Assembly: GCF_044772865.1 (NCBI RefSeq)
Contig: NZ_CP173029.1
Coordinates: 2,914,001-2,978,000 of the forward strand
Direction of reading: 5' to 3'
DNA: 64,000 nt
Source: Algirhabdus cladophorae
GTDB lineage: Bacteria > Pseudomonadota > Alphaproteobacteria > Rhodobacterales > Rhodobacteraceae
Part shown: positions 43,877 to 51,894 of the stretch, one piece after another
Layout of the letters: each line of letters opens with the position of its first letter
Numbering within the stretch: position 1 is the first letter of the stretch
The notes under the pieces: generated by a model
What the model was told of the DNA's origin: nothing
Database searches by the model: none
Seen by the model: only the letters and a program-made list of their open reading frames with translations
Position numbers and translations under genes: made by a program

Positions 43877-45100
43877 ATGCGCAGCCTCTCGATCAAGATC
43901 CCCAACGTGTCAGAAAGCCTCGAGACAAAGCTTGAGGCGCTGATCCTTGGTGGAGCGTTTTGGCCAGACATACCCATTGCCGCCGAACGCCGTTTGGCTA
44001 AAGAATTTGATGTTTCTCGCACATCATTGCGCAATGCGCTTTCCAGCCTTTTGCAGCGGGGTTTGCTCACTCAAATTGGCAAACGATATTTCGCGACCAA
44101 TATAATGGCAGATTTGCTGGGCCCGGGCTTGACCCAGATTGCTGAAGACGATCCGATGTTCCTACTGAATTATTGGGTGCTGCTGTTTGAAGACGCTCTC
44201 GGCCTCGCCAACAAAAAGGCACAAGACAGCGATCGTGCTTTGATCAAAGACGCTGCAACAGCCTTGAAAAAAACCTTACTAGGGCCAGACGTTGCTGCAC
44301 TCTCCAACAGCTTTGCCAGCCTGAGCCGCACTGTGTTTGATAGTTGCTACAATTTCTTTCTGAGCCAAACTCACCATTCCCTTATAAAGGCAATGCAGCC
44401 GCAGATACGGGCATCGCTGGCGCTGATGCTCTCCAACCCTGAGACGAAGCAGGCTTTTTTGCAATCAGTCACGGCGTTGAGTCATGGGGATTTTGAACGC
44501 ACAGATTTTCATGCCGCATTGGCCAAGGGTTTTGTTCGGAGTGACGTACAAACGACATACGTCCGGCCAGACGTGCAAACCGTCAACGCCACGCCATTGG
44601 TTGACGTAGTGCTGCGCAATCCTTTGTTTCTGGAAGCGGTTTACGAGTTGCGCCTCATCACAGAACGCCATGCCGCCGTTGAAGCAGCCGAGCATGCAGA
44701 TAGCAATCAACATAAACAGCTGCTGGCGCATCTAGACTATATGACCGCAATTGCGGACAGCGCGCCGTCCCAATATAGCAAGCTAGATACTGAGCTGCAC
44801 CAATTGATCGCCGAGTGCACCCAGAACCCAGTGTTTTCTGTAGTCGACGCCGCCCTTGGCCCAGTGTTTTCAGGAACGACGAACCAGTGGCTTAAAAAAC
44901 ATCGTGAATTGCGCAGTGATCAATCAGCAATCCATGTGCAGCACACGCAGATCGTCAAAGCCATCGTGGCCCAAGACTTAGAGCGCGCGCACACTACAAT
45001 GAACGAGCATCTCGCCTACGTGTTGCGCAACCTGCGCTATTTGAGAGAGCAAGATCAGCTTCACGAAATAGCCTTGGCAAGACGGCTTTTGCGCCAATAA
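43877..45100 (+). CDS. GntR-type regulator with two tandem FCD-like domains
   Basis: 407 residues, far longer than the 210-250 of ordinary FCD regulators. Winged helix at about residues 10-75 (AAERRLAKEFDVSRTSLRNALSSLLQRGLL). Residues 90-185 form a helical domain resembling FCD but without the usual Asp/His metal ligands. Residues 245-390 form a second FCD domain with ligand candidates D304, H308, H353/H356 and H378 (SKLDTELHQL, HVQHTQIV, MNEHLAY). A GTG at 43856 is an alternative start. It is divergent from the glycerate kinase/pyruvate kinase operon and probably its regulator. The duplication suggests one sensing and one structural domain. Confidence 0.82.
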   Translation: MRSLSIKIPNVSESLETKLEALILGGAFWPDIPIAAERRLAKEFDVSRTSLRNALSSLLQRGLLTQIGKRYFATNIMADLLGPGLTQIAEDDPMFLLNYWVLLFEDALGLANKKAQDSDRALIKDAATALKKTLLGPDVAALSNSFASLSRTVFDSCYNFFLSQTHHSLIKAMQPQIRASLALMLSNPETKQAFLQSVTALSHGDFERTDFHAALAKGFVRSDVQTTYVRPDVQTVNATPLVDVVLRNPLFLEAVYELRLITERHAAVEAAEHADSNQHKQLLAHLDYMTAIADSAPSQYSKLDTELHQLIAECTQNPVFSVVDAALGPVFSGTTNQWLKKHRELRSDQSAIHVQHTQIVKAIVAQDLERAHTTMNEHLAYVLRNLRYLREQDQLHEIALARRLLRQ

Positions 45101-45244
45101 CTTCAAGGGTTTGCGCCCCAATTCAAGAAGTACAATGGTAGAGGTTTGTCAGCAAGAAACTCGAAAACTATGCCGCGATTTGGAAAGAGCCCCGTGCGCG
45201 TGGTTCTCCGCTGATTGTTCAGCTTTTTGGTTTGGGGGATGCAA

Positions 45245-45272
45245 AAAGGCCGCTCGGGTGGGAGCGGCCTTT
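45245..45272 (-). terminator. Terminator of the str operon (after tuf)
   Basis: AAAGGCCGCTC (45245-45255) / GAGCGGCCTTT (45262-45272), an 11-base perfect stem with a 6-base loop, followed on the minus strand by a short T-run. It lies about 85 bases after the tuf stop and marks the end of rpsL-rpsG-fusA-tuf transcription. Confidence 0.85.
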
Positions 45273-45355
45273 GGGGTGGGATTGTGGTCCCAGATTTTCG
45301 TAGGTGGGGGCTTGGTGATCTTGCGATCACCTGTTCCTCACCTGTTGTCCGAAGA

Positions 45356-46531
45356 TTACTCGGTGATCTTCGACACAACGCCAGCGCCGACGGTGCGGCC
45401 GCCTTCGCGGATCGCAAAGCGCAGGCCTTGTTCCATGGCGATTGGGGCGATCAGTTCTACGTCGAACTTCAGGTTGTCGCCTGGCATCACCATTTCTGTG
45501 CCCGATGGCAGCTCAACTGTGCCTGTCACGTCAGTCGTCCGGAAGTAGAACTGGGGACGGTAGTTGGCAAAGAACGGTGTGTGACGACCGCCTTCTTCTT
45601 TGGTCAAGATGTAGGCTTCGGCTTCGAACTTGGTGTGAGGCTTCACGGAACCCGGCTTACACAGAACCTGACCACGCTCAACGCCTTCACGGTCAACACC
45701 ACGCAACAACGCACCGATGTTGTCGCCAGCTTCACCGCGATCCAGCAGCTTGCGGAACATTTCAACACCCGTACATGTGGTCTTGGATGTGTCACGGATA
45801 CCAACGATTTCAATCTCTTCGCCAACGTTGATCACGCCGCGCTCAACACGACCGGTCACAACAGTACCACGACCAGAGATTGAGAACACGTCTTCGATCG
45901 GCATCAGGAACGGCTGATCCACAGCACGCTCTGGTGTCGGGATGTACTCGTCAACAGCGGCCATCAGCTCTTTGATTTTCTCTTCGCCGATCTCTGGTTT
46001 GTTGCCTTCCATGGCAGCCAAAGCCGAGCCTGCAACGATTGGAATATCGTCGCCTGGGTAGTCGTAGGAGCTCAGCAATTCGCGGATTTCCATTTCAACC
46101 AGTTCCAGCAGCTCTTCGTCGTCAACCTGGTCCACTTTGTTCATGAACACGACCATCTTCGGGATGCCAACCTGGCGGCCCAGCAAGATGTGCTCGCGGG
46201 TCTGAGGCATAGGGCCGTCAGCGGCGTTCACAACCAAGATCGCGCCGTCCATTTGAGCCGCGCCAGTGATCATGTTTTTGACGTAGTCAGCGTGGCCGGG
46301 GCAGTCAACGTGCGCGTAGTGGCGCGCTTCTGTTTCGTACTCTACGTGCGCTGTCGAGATGGTGATCCCGCGCGCTTTTTCTTCCGGTGCGCCGTCGATC
46401 TGGTCATAGGCTTTGAAGTCGCCAAAGTACTTCGTGATAGCCGCCGTCAACGTCGTCTTGCCGTGGTCAACGTGACCAATCGTGCCGATGTTTACGTGCG
46501 GTTTTGAACGTTCAAACTTTTCCTTAGCCAT
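45356..46531 (-). CDS. tuf: Elongation factor Tu
   Basis: 391 residues, full length. GTPase motifs GHVDHGKTTL, DCPGHADYVKN and the NKVD box are intact, followed by the EF-Tu beta-barrel domains ending VGAGVVSKITE. It delivers aminoacyl-tRNA to the ribosome. TTAGGAGGCCACC precedes the ATG. Last gene of the str operon. The S10 ribosomal operon that often follows tuf is not here; a terminator and a divergent regulatory region are. Confidence 0.98.
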   Translation of the reverse strand: MAKEKFERSKPHVNIGTIGHVDHGKTTLTAAITKYFGDFKAYDQIDGAPEEKARGITISTAHVEYETEARHYAHVDCPGHADYVKNMITGAAQMDGAILVVNAADGPMPQTREHILLGRQVGIPKMVVFMNKVDQVDDEELLELVEMEIRELLSSYDYPGDDIPIVAGSALAAMEGNKPEIGEEKIKELMAAVDEYIPTPERAVDQPFLMPIEDVFSISGRGTVVTGRVERGVINVGEEIEIVGIRDTSKTTCTGVEMFRKLLDRGEAGDNIGALLRGVDREGVERGQVLCKPGSVKPHTKFEAEAYILTKEEGGRHTPFFANYRPQFYFRTTDVTGTVELPSGTEMVMPGDNLKFDVELIAPIAMEQGLRFAIREGGRTVGAGVVSKITE

Positions 46532-46591
46532 GGTGGCCTCCTAAGATATTCAATTTTGAGGGGATGGGTGCGCCCGAAAGCGCACCGCACA

Positions 46592-48709
46592 TTAAGCGTG
46601 TTTTGCCTGAATTTCTTCAGAGATGTTCTGCGGCACCGGATCGTAGTGATCAAACTGCATCGAGAACTGCGCACGGCCCGAAGACATGGAACGCAGTGTG
46701 TTGATGTAGCCGAACATATTGGCCAAAGGCACCATGGCGTCGATTGCAATCGCGTTGCCGCGTGTATCTTGGCCCTGCACCTGCCCACGACGGGAGGTCA
46801 GATCGCCGATGATACCACCAGTATATTCGTCTGGTGTGATCACTTCGACCTTCATGATTGGCTCAAGCAACTTGGCCCCAGCCTTGCGCATACCTTCACG
46901 CATACACATACGTGCTGCGATCTCGAATGCCATGATGGACGAGTCAACGTCGTGGAACTTACCGTCGAGCAAGACCACTTTGAAGTCGATCACAGGGAAG
47001 CCGGCCAAAGGACCATTGTCCATAACGGACAGGATGCCTTTTTCAACGCCTGGGATGTATTCCTTAGGAACAGCACCACCAACGATTTTGCTCTCGAAGG
47101 AGTAGCCTTCGCCAGCTTCTGTTGGGGAAATGAGCATTTTCACTTCGCCGTACTGACCAGAACCACCAGATTGCTTCTTGTGCGTATATGTGTGCTCGAC
47201 TTCGTGACCAATGGTCTCGCGATAGGCCACTTGCGGCGCACCGATATTCGCCTCGACTTTGAATTCACGCTTCATGCGATCAACAAGGATGTCGAGGTGA
47301 AGTTCGCCCATGCCTTTCATGATGGTCTGACCGGATTCCAGATCAGTTTCCACACGGAAGGAGGGGTCTTCGGCAGACAGACGCTGCAAGGCGATGCCCA
47401 TTTTCTCTTGGTCGGCTTTTGTTTTGGGCTCAACGGCGATCTCGATCACGGGATCGGGGAAGGTCATCGTTTCCAGAACCACAGGTTCCTGAGGGGCACA
47501 GAGTGTGTCCCCAGTTGTTGTGTTTTTCAGACCACCCAGCGCGATGATGTCACCAGCAAATGCTTCGGTGATTTCTTCACGATCATTAGAGTGCATCATC
47601 ATCATACGACCAACACGCTCTTTGCCACCTTTGGTGGAGTTGAGCAAGTTGTCACCTTTGGCCATTGTACCCGAATAGATCCGAGTGAACGTCAAAGAGC
47701 CCACAAATGGGTCGTTCATGATTTTAAACGCAAGGCCAGAGAACGCCATGCTGTCGTCTGCACGACGGGCGATGTTACGTGTTTCTGTCTCGTCGCCCGG
47801 CTTAAAGCCCATGTAGTCAACCACATCCAGCGGGCTGGGCAAGTAGTCAACAACAGCATTGAGCAAAGGCTGAACACCTTTGTTTTTGAACGCAGAACCA
47901 CCCAGAACTGGAACGAAGGATAGCGACAGGCAGCCTTTACGGATCATCACACGCAATGCGGCTGCATCGGGTTCTGTCCCTTCAAGGTAGGCTTCCATTG
48001 CATCGTCGTCTTGCTCGACTGCAGCTTCAACCAGTTTTTCGCGCCATTCAGCGGCTTGATCAGCAAGGCTGTCACGGATCGGTGCTTTGATCCAAGACGC
48101 GCCAAGGTCCTCACCCTGCCACAGCCATTCTTCCATTGTCACCAAGTCTACCAAGCCTTCCAGCTCGGTTTCGGCACCAATTGGGAAGGCGATCGGGATA
48201 GCGCGCGCGCCAGTCCGGTCTTCGATCATCTCAACGCACTTGAAGAAGTCGGCGCCGATTTTGTCCATTTTGTTTACAAAGACCATCCGTGGAACTTTGT
48301 AACGGTCAGCCTGACGCCAAACTGTTTCTGTCTGCGGCTCAACACCAGCGTTGGCGTCCAGCACACAAACAGCCCCATCGAGAACAGCCAAGGAACGCTC
48401 AACTTCAATAGTGAAGTCAACGTGACCTGGGGTGTCGATGATGTTCATGCGGTGCTTGGGGCTGTCTGGGGTAGAACCGTCTTCGGTACGTTCCCAGAAT
48501 GTCGTAGTCGCAGCGGAAGTAATGGTAATACCCCGTTCCTGCTCCTGCTCCATCCAGTCCATTGTCGCCGCACCATCATGTACTTCGCCAATGTTATGTT
48601 CTTTGCCTGTATAGTACAGGATACGCTCGGAACATGTGGTTTTACCCGCATCGATGTGCGCGATAATGCCAAAGTTCCGGTACAGTTCGAGAGGATACTC
48701 GCGTGCCAT
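46592..48709 (-). CDS. fusA: Elongation factor G
   Basis: 705 residues, full length for bacterial EF-G. G1 AHIDAGKTTCSERIL, G3 DTPGHVDFT and G4 NKMDKIGAD, plus domain IV/V sequences ending HYDPVPQNISEEI. It drives ribosomal translocation. Ribosome site AGGAGCC upstream. Located between rpsG and tuf in the conserved str order. Confidence 0.98.
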   Translation of the reverse strand: MAREYPLELYRNFGIIAHIDAGKTTCSERILYYTGKEHNIGEVHDGAATMDWMEQEQERGITITSAATTTFWERTEDGSTPDSPKHRMNIIDTPGHVDFTIEVERSLAVLDGAVCVLDANAGVEPQTETVWRQADRYKVPRMVFVNKMDKIGADFFKCVEMIEDRTGARAIPIAFPIGAETELEGLVDLVTMEEWLWQGEDLGASWIKAPIRDSLADQAAEWREKLVEAAVEQDDDAMEAYLEGTEPDAAALRVMIRKGCLSLSFVPVLGGSAFKNKGVQPLLNAVVDYLPSPLDVVDYMGFKPGDETETRNIARRADDSMAFSGLAFKIMNDPFVGSLTFTRIYSGTMAKGDNLLNSTKGGKERVGRMMMMHSNDREEITEAFAGDIIALGGLKNTTTGDTLCAPQEPVVLETMTFPDPVIEIAVEPKTKADQEKMGIALQRLSAEDPSFRVETDLESGQTIMKGMGELHLDILVDRMKREFKVEANIGAPQVAYRETIGHEVEHTYTHKKQSGGSGQYGEVKMLISPTEAGEGYSFESKIVGGAVPKEYIPGVEKGILSVMDNGPLAGFPVIDFKVVLLDGKFHDVDSSIMAFEIAARMCMREGMRKAGAKLLEPIMKVEVITPDEYTGGIIGDLTSRRGQVQGQDTRGNAIAIDAMVPLANMFGYINTLRSMSSGRAQFSMQFDHYDPVPQNISEEIQAKHA

Positions 48710-48724
48710 TTCAGTAGGCTCCTA

Positions 48725-49195
48725 TTACCAACGGTAGTGGCTGAATGCTTTGTTCGCATCGGCCATTTTGTGAGTGTCTTCGCGTTTCTTCACCGCGGAC
48801 CCACGGGAGTTAACGGCATCCAGCAATTCGCCAGCAAGACGTTCTTCCATGGTGTTCTCGTTGCGGGCACGAGAGGCTTTGATCAACCAACGGATGGCCA
48901 AGGCTTCGCGGCGCTCTGGACGCACTTCAACAGGCACCTGATAGGTGGCACCACCCACACGACGGGAACGAACCTCGACGGATGGTTTGATGTTGTCCAG
49001 CGCTTCGTGGAACACTTCCAAGGGCGCGCGTTTGATTTTAGTCTCAACCCGGTCCATCGCATTGTATACGATACGCTCGGCGGCAGATTTTTTGCCATCG
49101 ATCATTAGGTTGTTCATGAATTTGGTCAGGACAGTGTCACCAAACTTGGCGTCTGGCAAAACTTGGCGCTTTTCAGCGGCGTGACGACGTGACAT
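48725..49195 (-). CDS. rpsG: 30S ribosomal protein S7
   Basis: 156 residues. Start MSRRHAAEKRQVLPDAKFGDTVLTKFMNNLM and core KSAAERIVYNAMDRVETK are diagnostic of S7, which nucleates the 30S head on 16S rRNA. TAAGGAAGAG precedes the ATG. It follows rpsL by 12 bases. Confidence 0.98.
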   Translation of the reverse strand: MSRRHAAEKRQVLPDAKFGDTVLTKFMNNLMIDGKKSAAERIVYNAMDRVETKIKRAPLEVFHEALDNIKPSVEVRSRRVGGATYQVPVEVRPERREALAIRWLIKASRARNENTMEERLAGELLDAVNSRGSAVKKREDTHKMADANKAFSHYRW

Positions 49196-49207
49196 CTGAT
49201 CTCTTCC

Positions 49208-49579
49208 TTACTTAGGACGCTTGGCGCCGTATTTCGAACGACGTTGTTTACGGTCTTTGACGCCTTGGGTATCCAACACACCGCGCAGGATGTGATAACG
49301 GACACCCGGAAGGTCTTTTACACGACCGCCGCGGATCAGAACCACAGAGTGTTCCTGAAGGTTGTGGCTTTCACCCGGGATGTACGAGATAACCTCGAAA
49401 CCGTTGGTCAAGCGCACTTTGGCAACTTTCCGCATCGCCGAGTTCGGCTTTTTCGGTGTCGTTGTATAAACGCGTGTGCAAACGCCACGTTTTTGTGGGC
49501 ATTGCTCCAAGTGCTGCGACTTGGAAATCTTACGTTTTGGCTGGCGCGGTTTGCGGATCAGCTGTTGGATTGTTGGCAT
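49208..49579 (-). CDS. rpsL: 30S ribosomal protein S12
   Basis: 123 residues from ATG at 49579, preceded by GGGGAAC; a longer frame to 49615 would add a non-S12 leader. Signature TPKKPNSAMRKVAKVRL and GGRVKDLPGVRYH. Both lysines that change in streptomycin-resistant mutants are the wild-type residue. First gene of the str operon, about 220 bases downstream of a strong promoter. Confidence 0.98.
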   Translation of the reverse strand: MPTIQQLIRKPRQPKRKISKSQHLEQCPQKRGVCTRVYTTTPKKPNSAMRKVAKVRLTNGFEVISYIPGESHNLQEHSVVLIRGGRVKDLPGVRYHILRGVLDTQGVKDRKQRRSKYGAKRPK

Positions 49580-49805
49580 TGGGCTTTGTTCCCCGTTCCT
49601 ACACATGTGTTGCAAACCCTGAGGTCTGCGGTTTCGTTAAAGCCTTTGTGCGTCCACAAAAGCACAAAAATTCCGCAGTCATTCCCTTACCGGAGGAATG
49701 GTGCGGTGAGGTTACAGAGGAACAAGACAGCATTAGTCCGGTTCTTGATCACTTCGACTATGAATTACAGGTCCAAGACGCACTACGCCCTACCCGAGTG
49801 GGCGC

Positions 49806-49834
49806 TCTATACGGGGAGTCGGAATAGGTGTCAA
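49806..49834 (-). promoter_or_regulatory. Strong sigma70-type promoter for the str operon
   Basis: Read on the minus strand: TTGACA (complement of 49829-49834), a spacer of exactly 17 bases, and TATAGA (complement of 49806-49811). Transcription would start near 49799 and give a 5' leader of roughly 220 bases before rpsL, long enough for ribosomal-protein-type control, though no specific leader fold was identified. Confidence 0.8.
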
Positions 49835-50235
49835 CAGCGCCACAAGGATTGCCCATTTGAGGGGGCGAGCAGCCATATGCCCAACACCCTGACCGCCGCG
49901 ATCCCTGCAACCATCCCGCACTTTTTAAAGACGCCCCAATGATCCAAGGCGTTTGCCCCAGCAGGTTCTTAATTGACCGCTCCGTAGAACAGAAGGCATC
50001 ATAGGATTAGACTGGCTGTCATTTTCGGCAGCATCTCTGGATGATCATTTGTATCATACCATAGGATCGCAAGGCTTTCTTCATCCAACACCGCCAAACT
50101 CCCCAAATCTGTCCAACGGGTGATGACGTCAAATACATTGGCTTTTGGCTTTCTTTTAACGACTCTTCTCAACCAATACAGCGCGCTATATTTGCGCTGG
50201 TTGCTGCTGAAAAGGATATGACCTAGCCTAGCCCC
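49835..50235. other. Intergenic region upstream of the str promoter with a small open frame
   Basis: About 400 bases. A minus-strand open frame ending TGA at 49999 reads, from a TTG at 50172, LRRVVKRKPKANVFDVI and then a acidic stretch (LAVLDEESLAILWYD). It has protein-like composition but no good start or recognised family, so it may be a gene remnant. No RNA gene was seen. Confidence 0.35.
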
Positions 50236-51054
50236 ATGCAGATGATTGGTCTCATTCGGTTTTCGTACCCTGCCTTGGGCGGGTTCAAGATCAATCATCC
50301 GGACACGCAGGCCCGTATCGATTACCTGTACAGCCCCAAGCGGCTGGAAGAAAGGTTCAAGCACTTTGAACTGCTCACCCTGCCTGCTTTGCGGCTGCAA
50401 ACGGATCCTGACTTTCGATTGGTGGTGGTGACGGGGGAGGCCTTGCCTGCGAACGCTTTCACCCGCTTGCAAAGCCTTTTAGCTAACATCCCCCAAGCCG
50501 TGATCGTTCAAATGCCCCCCATGCGCCACCGAACAGCGATGCATGAGGCAGTGCTGGCACAACTCCCTAATCCCGATGCGCCCTCGATCCAGTTCCGCCT
50601 CGACGATGATGACGCTGTTGCAGTGGATTTTGTCGAACGCACGCGGCTGGCGGCGTTAGCGGTGCAGCCTTTGACCCTCGTGCATCCCTATGTTGGCCTC
50701 GATTTCATGCAGGGCCATTATGTAGAGCTGTCGCCACAAGGCGTGCATCTGGCCCCTGCCCTGCGCCCTTGTCTTGGGGTGGCCCTGTCGATCATTGCGC
50801 CACCAAATCCCAAGCGCACAATCTTGACCTACGGCCATCACAAGCTGCCTGAAAAGATGCCTGTGCTCAGTTTCAGCGACAGCGCGATGTACCTCAATTC
50901 CAAACACGCCCATAACGATTCAATGCGCGGTGCGGCCCATGAGGCGGGCATGCCTTTGGCCTTAGAGGTCGAAGAAAAAATGCTACACCAGCGGTTTGGC
51001 GTGGATGCAAGTTCCGTGCGCCAGATTATGTCCGGTGCTCACGATAAAGCGTAA
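50236..51054 (+). CDS. Putative rhamnosyltransferase-family glycosyltransferase
   Basis: 272 residues. The N-terminal MIGLIRFSYPALGGF and YLYSPKRLEERFKHFELLTLPALRLQTDPDFRLVVVTGEALP, followed by the acidic FRLDDDDAVAVDFVERTR (metal/nucleotide-sugar DxD-type site), match the PF11316 'putative rhamnosyl transferase' family, which has a GT-A-like fold. It would modify a cell-surface glycan, but no biochemical role can be deduced. Solitary gene; its end overlaps the convergent EamA gene by 29 bases. A second ATG two codons in is an alternative start. Confidence 0.78.
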   Translation: MQMIGLIRFSYPALGGFKINHPDTQARIDYLYSPKRLEERFKHFELLTLPALRLQTDPDFRLVVVTGEALPANAFTRLQSLLANIPQAVIVQMPPMRHRTAMHEAVLAQLPNPDAPSIQFRLDDDDAVAVDFVERTRLAALAVQPLTLVHPYVGLDFMQGHYVELSPQGVHLAPALRPCLGVALSIIAPPNPKRTILTYGHHKLPEKMPVLSFSDSAMYLNSKHAHNDSMRGAAHEAGMPLALEVEEKMLHQRFGVDASSVRQIMSGAHDKA

Positions 51055-51883
51055 ACAGACCCGTGGCGACCACGATCCCCGCACCAATCATCATCAACGC
51101 ATCTGGGATTTCCCTGAAAAACACGGCCCCCAATATCAGCGCAACCAGTAGCGAGACATAGCGAAACGGTGCAACAAAACTAATTTCCCCATGGCGCATG
51201 GCCGCGATACTGAACACATAGCCCCCCAGAATGAAGGTGGCAGATCCCGCCAGCATGGTCCATGACGCCGGCTTGATCACAGCCCAGTTTTCTGTAAATG
51301 TCCCCAACCCCGCAAAGGCCAGAACCCCCGCGGATGTGACAAAGGCAATCAAAACCGATGGGATGTCCTTGCCGATTTTACGGGCCATGATGTCGCGCAA
51401 TGTAACAAAAGCCACAGCGCCCAGCGCATAGATCGAGTAGCTGGAAAACCCGTCGGTGCCGGGGCGCACGATCAACATCACCCCAGCAAAGCCAATGCCA
51501 ATGGCTAATAGTCGCCGCCAGCCAACGACTTCGCCCAAAAACACGGTGCCTGCCAACGTGACAGTCAGCGGCAGGGATTGCAGGATCGCCGATACGTTTG
51601 CAATGGGCATATTATAGAGTGCCTGAACAAAGCAATAAGCCGCCCCCAACTCGCCCAACATGCGCCACCGAATTAACTTCCAATCCTGCGCGCTGCCTGC
51701 CTTTTTGAAGTGGCCCATAGCCAGACACATCACCCCCAACATCGCTACAGTGCCAATGCTGCGCAAAAACAACGCTTGGAACAAGGGCACTTCACCTGCC
51801 AAACCTTTCAAACAGGCATCATTCAGTGTGAAGGCGGACATGGACAAAACCATGAATGCCGCCCCTTTGGTGTTTTCGGACAT
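51026..51883 (-). CDS. EamA/DMT family transporter
   Basis: 285 residues with about ten helices and two EamA repeats (MSAFTLNDACLKGLAGEVPLFQALFLRSIGTV; second repeat ending in FAPFRYVSLLVALILGAVFFREIPD). These repeats and the position of VAPFRY are typical of the RhaT/SAM-type DMT branch that Rhodobacterales encode in many copies. Substrate unknown. It ends overlapping the convergent glycosyltransferase gene and starts 12 bases after the Hint gene stop, so it may share that transcript. Confidence 0.87.
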   Translation of the reverse strand: MSENTKGAAFMVLSMSAFTLNDACLKGLAGEVPLFQALFLRSIGTVAMLGVMCLAMGHFKKAGSAQDWKLIRWRMLGELGAAYCFVQALYNMPIANVSAILQSLPLTVTLAGTVFLGEVVGWRRLLAIGIGFAGVMLIVRPGTDGFSSYSIYALGAVAFVTLRDIMARKIGKDIPSVLIAFVTSAGVLAFAGLGTFTENWAVIKPASWTMLAGSATFILGGYVFSIAAMRHGEISFVAPFRYVSLLVALILGAVFFREIPDALMMIGAGIVVATGLFTLYREHRT

Positions 51884-51894
51884 AGCTGGGTGAC

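Noticed and set aside
46556..47923. Plus-strand open frame of about 455 codons opposite fusA
   Set aside because: Same shadow effect against EF-G; no start signals or family motifs.
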